Shown here: piece by piece, positions 13,869 to 14,805 of the stretch | Numbering within the stretch: the stretch's first letter is position 1 | Layout: each line of letters starts with the position of its first letter | Source of the DNA: JBLIAZ01 sp047632015 | GTDB lineage: Bacteria; Bacteroidota; Bacteroidia; Flavobacteriales_C; GCA-002722245 | DNA length: 14,805 bases | NCBI GenBank assembly: GCA_047632015.1 | Contig: JBLIBC010000035.1 | Location: 1 to 14,805 of the forward strand | Reading direction: 5' to 3' | The notes under the pieces: generated by a model | Told to the model about the DNA's origin: nothing | The model's input: the letters and a program-made list of their open reading frames with translations, nothing else | Databases searched by the model: none | Program-made: the position numbers and the translations under genes

Positions 13869-14805
13869 TTATTTTGTTTTTAGTAAATGCATGTAACCGT
13901 TTTCTTTGTGAAGGATGTTGAATATATCCTCGTATTCCCAAATCCAAAAGTAAACCCCTGTTGCTGCTGCTGAACCGTTGTAATTTCCATTCCAAGAAGG
14001 AATCAAATCATCGGTTTCATACATCATTAGCCCCCATCTATTGTATATCATGAAAGTCCCATGTAGTAGATCATTCGGTGATATGGTTCCTGCCGGTTGG
14101 CAAGGACTAATCAAGCTCCCTGTACAAACGTTTGGAACAAACACTTTAAAAGTATCGCATTTTTCTGCGATGTACATTGTGGCAGTGTCGGAGCAATTAT
14201 CTGTATTAGTCACTGTCACTATTAATGTAATGGGTGTCACGTTAACAAGTACTTCGTCATCACCCTGTATTCCAATTTCATTCCAGGTTATTTTACTGAC
14301 ATCGTTTTCGTCGAAAGTAGCTTTTATGTTTACAGATTCGTTCTTTTTCGCGCATACAAAAGTGTCATTTGGAAGTGTAACTGTTGGCGGTGTTGATGTT
14401 TTAACTATCATTGTGTCAGTGCTTAAGCATTTTTTTTCTGAAGTGATTCTTATCCATAACTTACCAGCTGAGTTAACAGTTCGAGTTGGGTCGGTAGTGC
14501 CGTCTTCCCATGAATAGGTGTCTCCAGAAACTCCTGTGGAAGCCGATACAGTTTGAGCCGTATTCAAACAAATTGTAATGTCATTTAAATTAACAGCAGG
14601 AGGAGTTTCGTCAGGTATGACCACGCTTTCTGAAAACGAACAAACGTTAGCGTCAACAATTGAATATGTATAAGTATTGCCACTTGATACATCATGAGAG
14701 TCAGCTCCTCCGTCTGACCAAGTTCCTCCTGCAGGAACACCTGCTATGGTAATAATATCACCCGCACCTGTACAAATTACATTCCCAGTTGTGGTGATGT
14801 GTATG
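13869..14805 (-). CDS. Ig-repeat protein with T9SS type B C-terminus (5' end outside window)
   Basis: Only the C-terminal 311 or so residues are visible. The minus-strand frame stays open to the window edge at 14804; the GTG at 14624 is an internal valine, not the start. The segment upstream of it (for example TGAGDIITIAGVPAGGTWSD and SVVIPDETPPAVN) is normal Ig/PKD-like repeat. At least two to three such repeats with paired cysteines (ICTG..., VCSFS, ICLN..., FVCAKKN, NCSDTATM) are followed by a CHU_C-type domain in the last 90 residues: FVPNVCTGSLISPCQPAG, IYNRWGLMMYETDD, 'TGVYFWIWEY' and NGYMHLLKTK. It is the third consecutive gene of this kind and the most diverged at the start of the CHU_C domain, where the FxP segment is lost. 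The full length and the N-terminal domain are unknown. It is probably secreted and surface-attached through T9SS. Confidence 0.88.
   Translation of the reverse strand, partial: IHITTTGNVICTGAGDIITIAGVPAGGTWSDGGADSHDVSSGNTYTYSIVDANVCSFSESVVIPDETPPAVNLNDITICLNTAQTVSASTGVSGDTYSWEDGTTDPTRTVNSAGKLWIRITSEKKCLSTDTMIVKTSTPPTVTLPNDTFVCAKKNESVNIKATFDENDVSKITWNEIGIQGDDEVLVNVTPITLIVTVTNTDNCSDTATMYIAEKCDTFKVFVPNVCTGSLISPCQPAGTISPNDLLHGTFMIYNRWGLMMYETDDLIPSWNGNYNGSAAATGVYFWIWEYEDIFNILHKENGYMHLLKTK

Noticed and set aside
14041..14517. 158-codon plus-strand open frame opposite the third CHU_C gene
   Set aside because: The minus-strand frame has clear Ig-repeat and CHU_C motifs and continues to the window edge. 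The plus-strand frame is its shadow.
14622..14624. GTG as a start codon of the gene ending at 13869
   Set aside because: The frame is open upstream to 14804 and encodes typical Ig-repeat sequence there, so this valine is internal and the gene is cut by the window edge.
1..14805. CRISPR array, tRNA, rRNA, transposase, integrase or toxin-antitoxin pair
   Set aside because: No regularly spaced direct repeats, cloverleaf sequences or recognisable mobile-element or toxin proteins were seen on either strand. The only repeat structure is the inverted pair at 6290-6563.

Overview
The window looks like chromosomal DNA from a member of the Bacteroidota, most likely Flavobacteriales. It is AT-rich and has Bacteroidota-type promoter elements (TAnnTTTG). 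It encodes a DUF4340-like protein and carries three consecutive genes whose products end in the C-terminal domain of type IX secretion (T9SS) 'type B' cargo, the CHU_C or gliding-motility-associated C-terminal domain. No rRNA, tRNA, CRISPR array, integrase or transposase gene was seen.

The left half (1-6287) is mostly housekeeping. A plus-strand operon (148-3394) encodes a membrane-anchored DUF4340-like protein, a GT4-type glycosyltransferase that overlaps it by 8 bases, and a YbdL-type methionine aminotransferase 12 bases further on. Convergent to it, only 15 bases away, is the minus-strand operon etfB-etfA for the electron transfer flavoprotein. Across a 166-base intergenic region, pdhB (pyruvate dehydrogenase E1 beta) is transcribed in the opposite direction.

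A 278-base non-coding stretch (6288-6565) separates the halves. It is bounded by two inverted, nearly identical arms of about 50 bases, each beginning with AGCCCCCTCTAACTCCCCC and holding a small GC hairpin. At its centre is a perfect 15-bp A-stem-T hairpin that can terminate transcription from both sides. It resembles a MITE or paired REP (REPIN-like) element between convergent genes.

The right half (6566-14805) holds three large minus-strand genes for secreted, multidomain cell-surface proteins. The first in the window (1292 aa) is a parallel beta-helix followed by Ig-like repeats. The second (995 aa) is a beta-propeller-like region followed by Ig-like repeats. The third is cut by the window edge, and only its last 311 or so residues are visible. 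All three end in the same divergent CHU_C variant, in which the usual PNxDGxND loop is missing and GVYFWIWxY is shared. The beta-helix gene has its own candidate promoter, and a strong terminator separates it from the propeller gene, so these two are probably separate transcripts. The family of secreted adhesin-like proteins is known. The most distinctive signals here are the shared CHU_C variant and the symmetrical repeat element. I see no evidence of a new defence, mobile or biosynthetic system.
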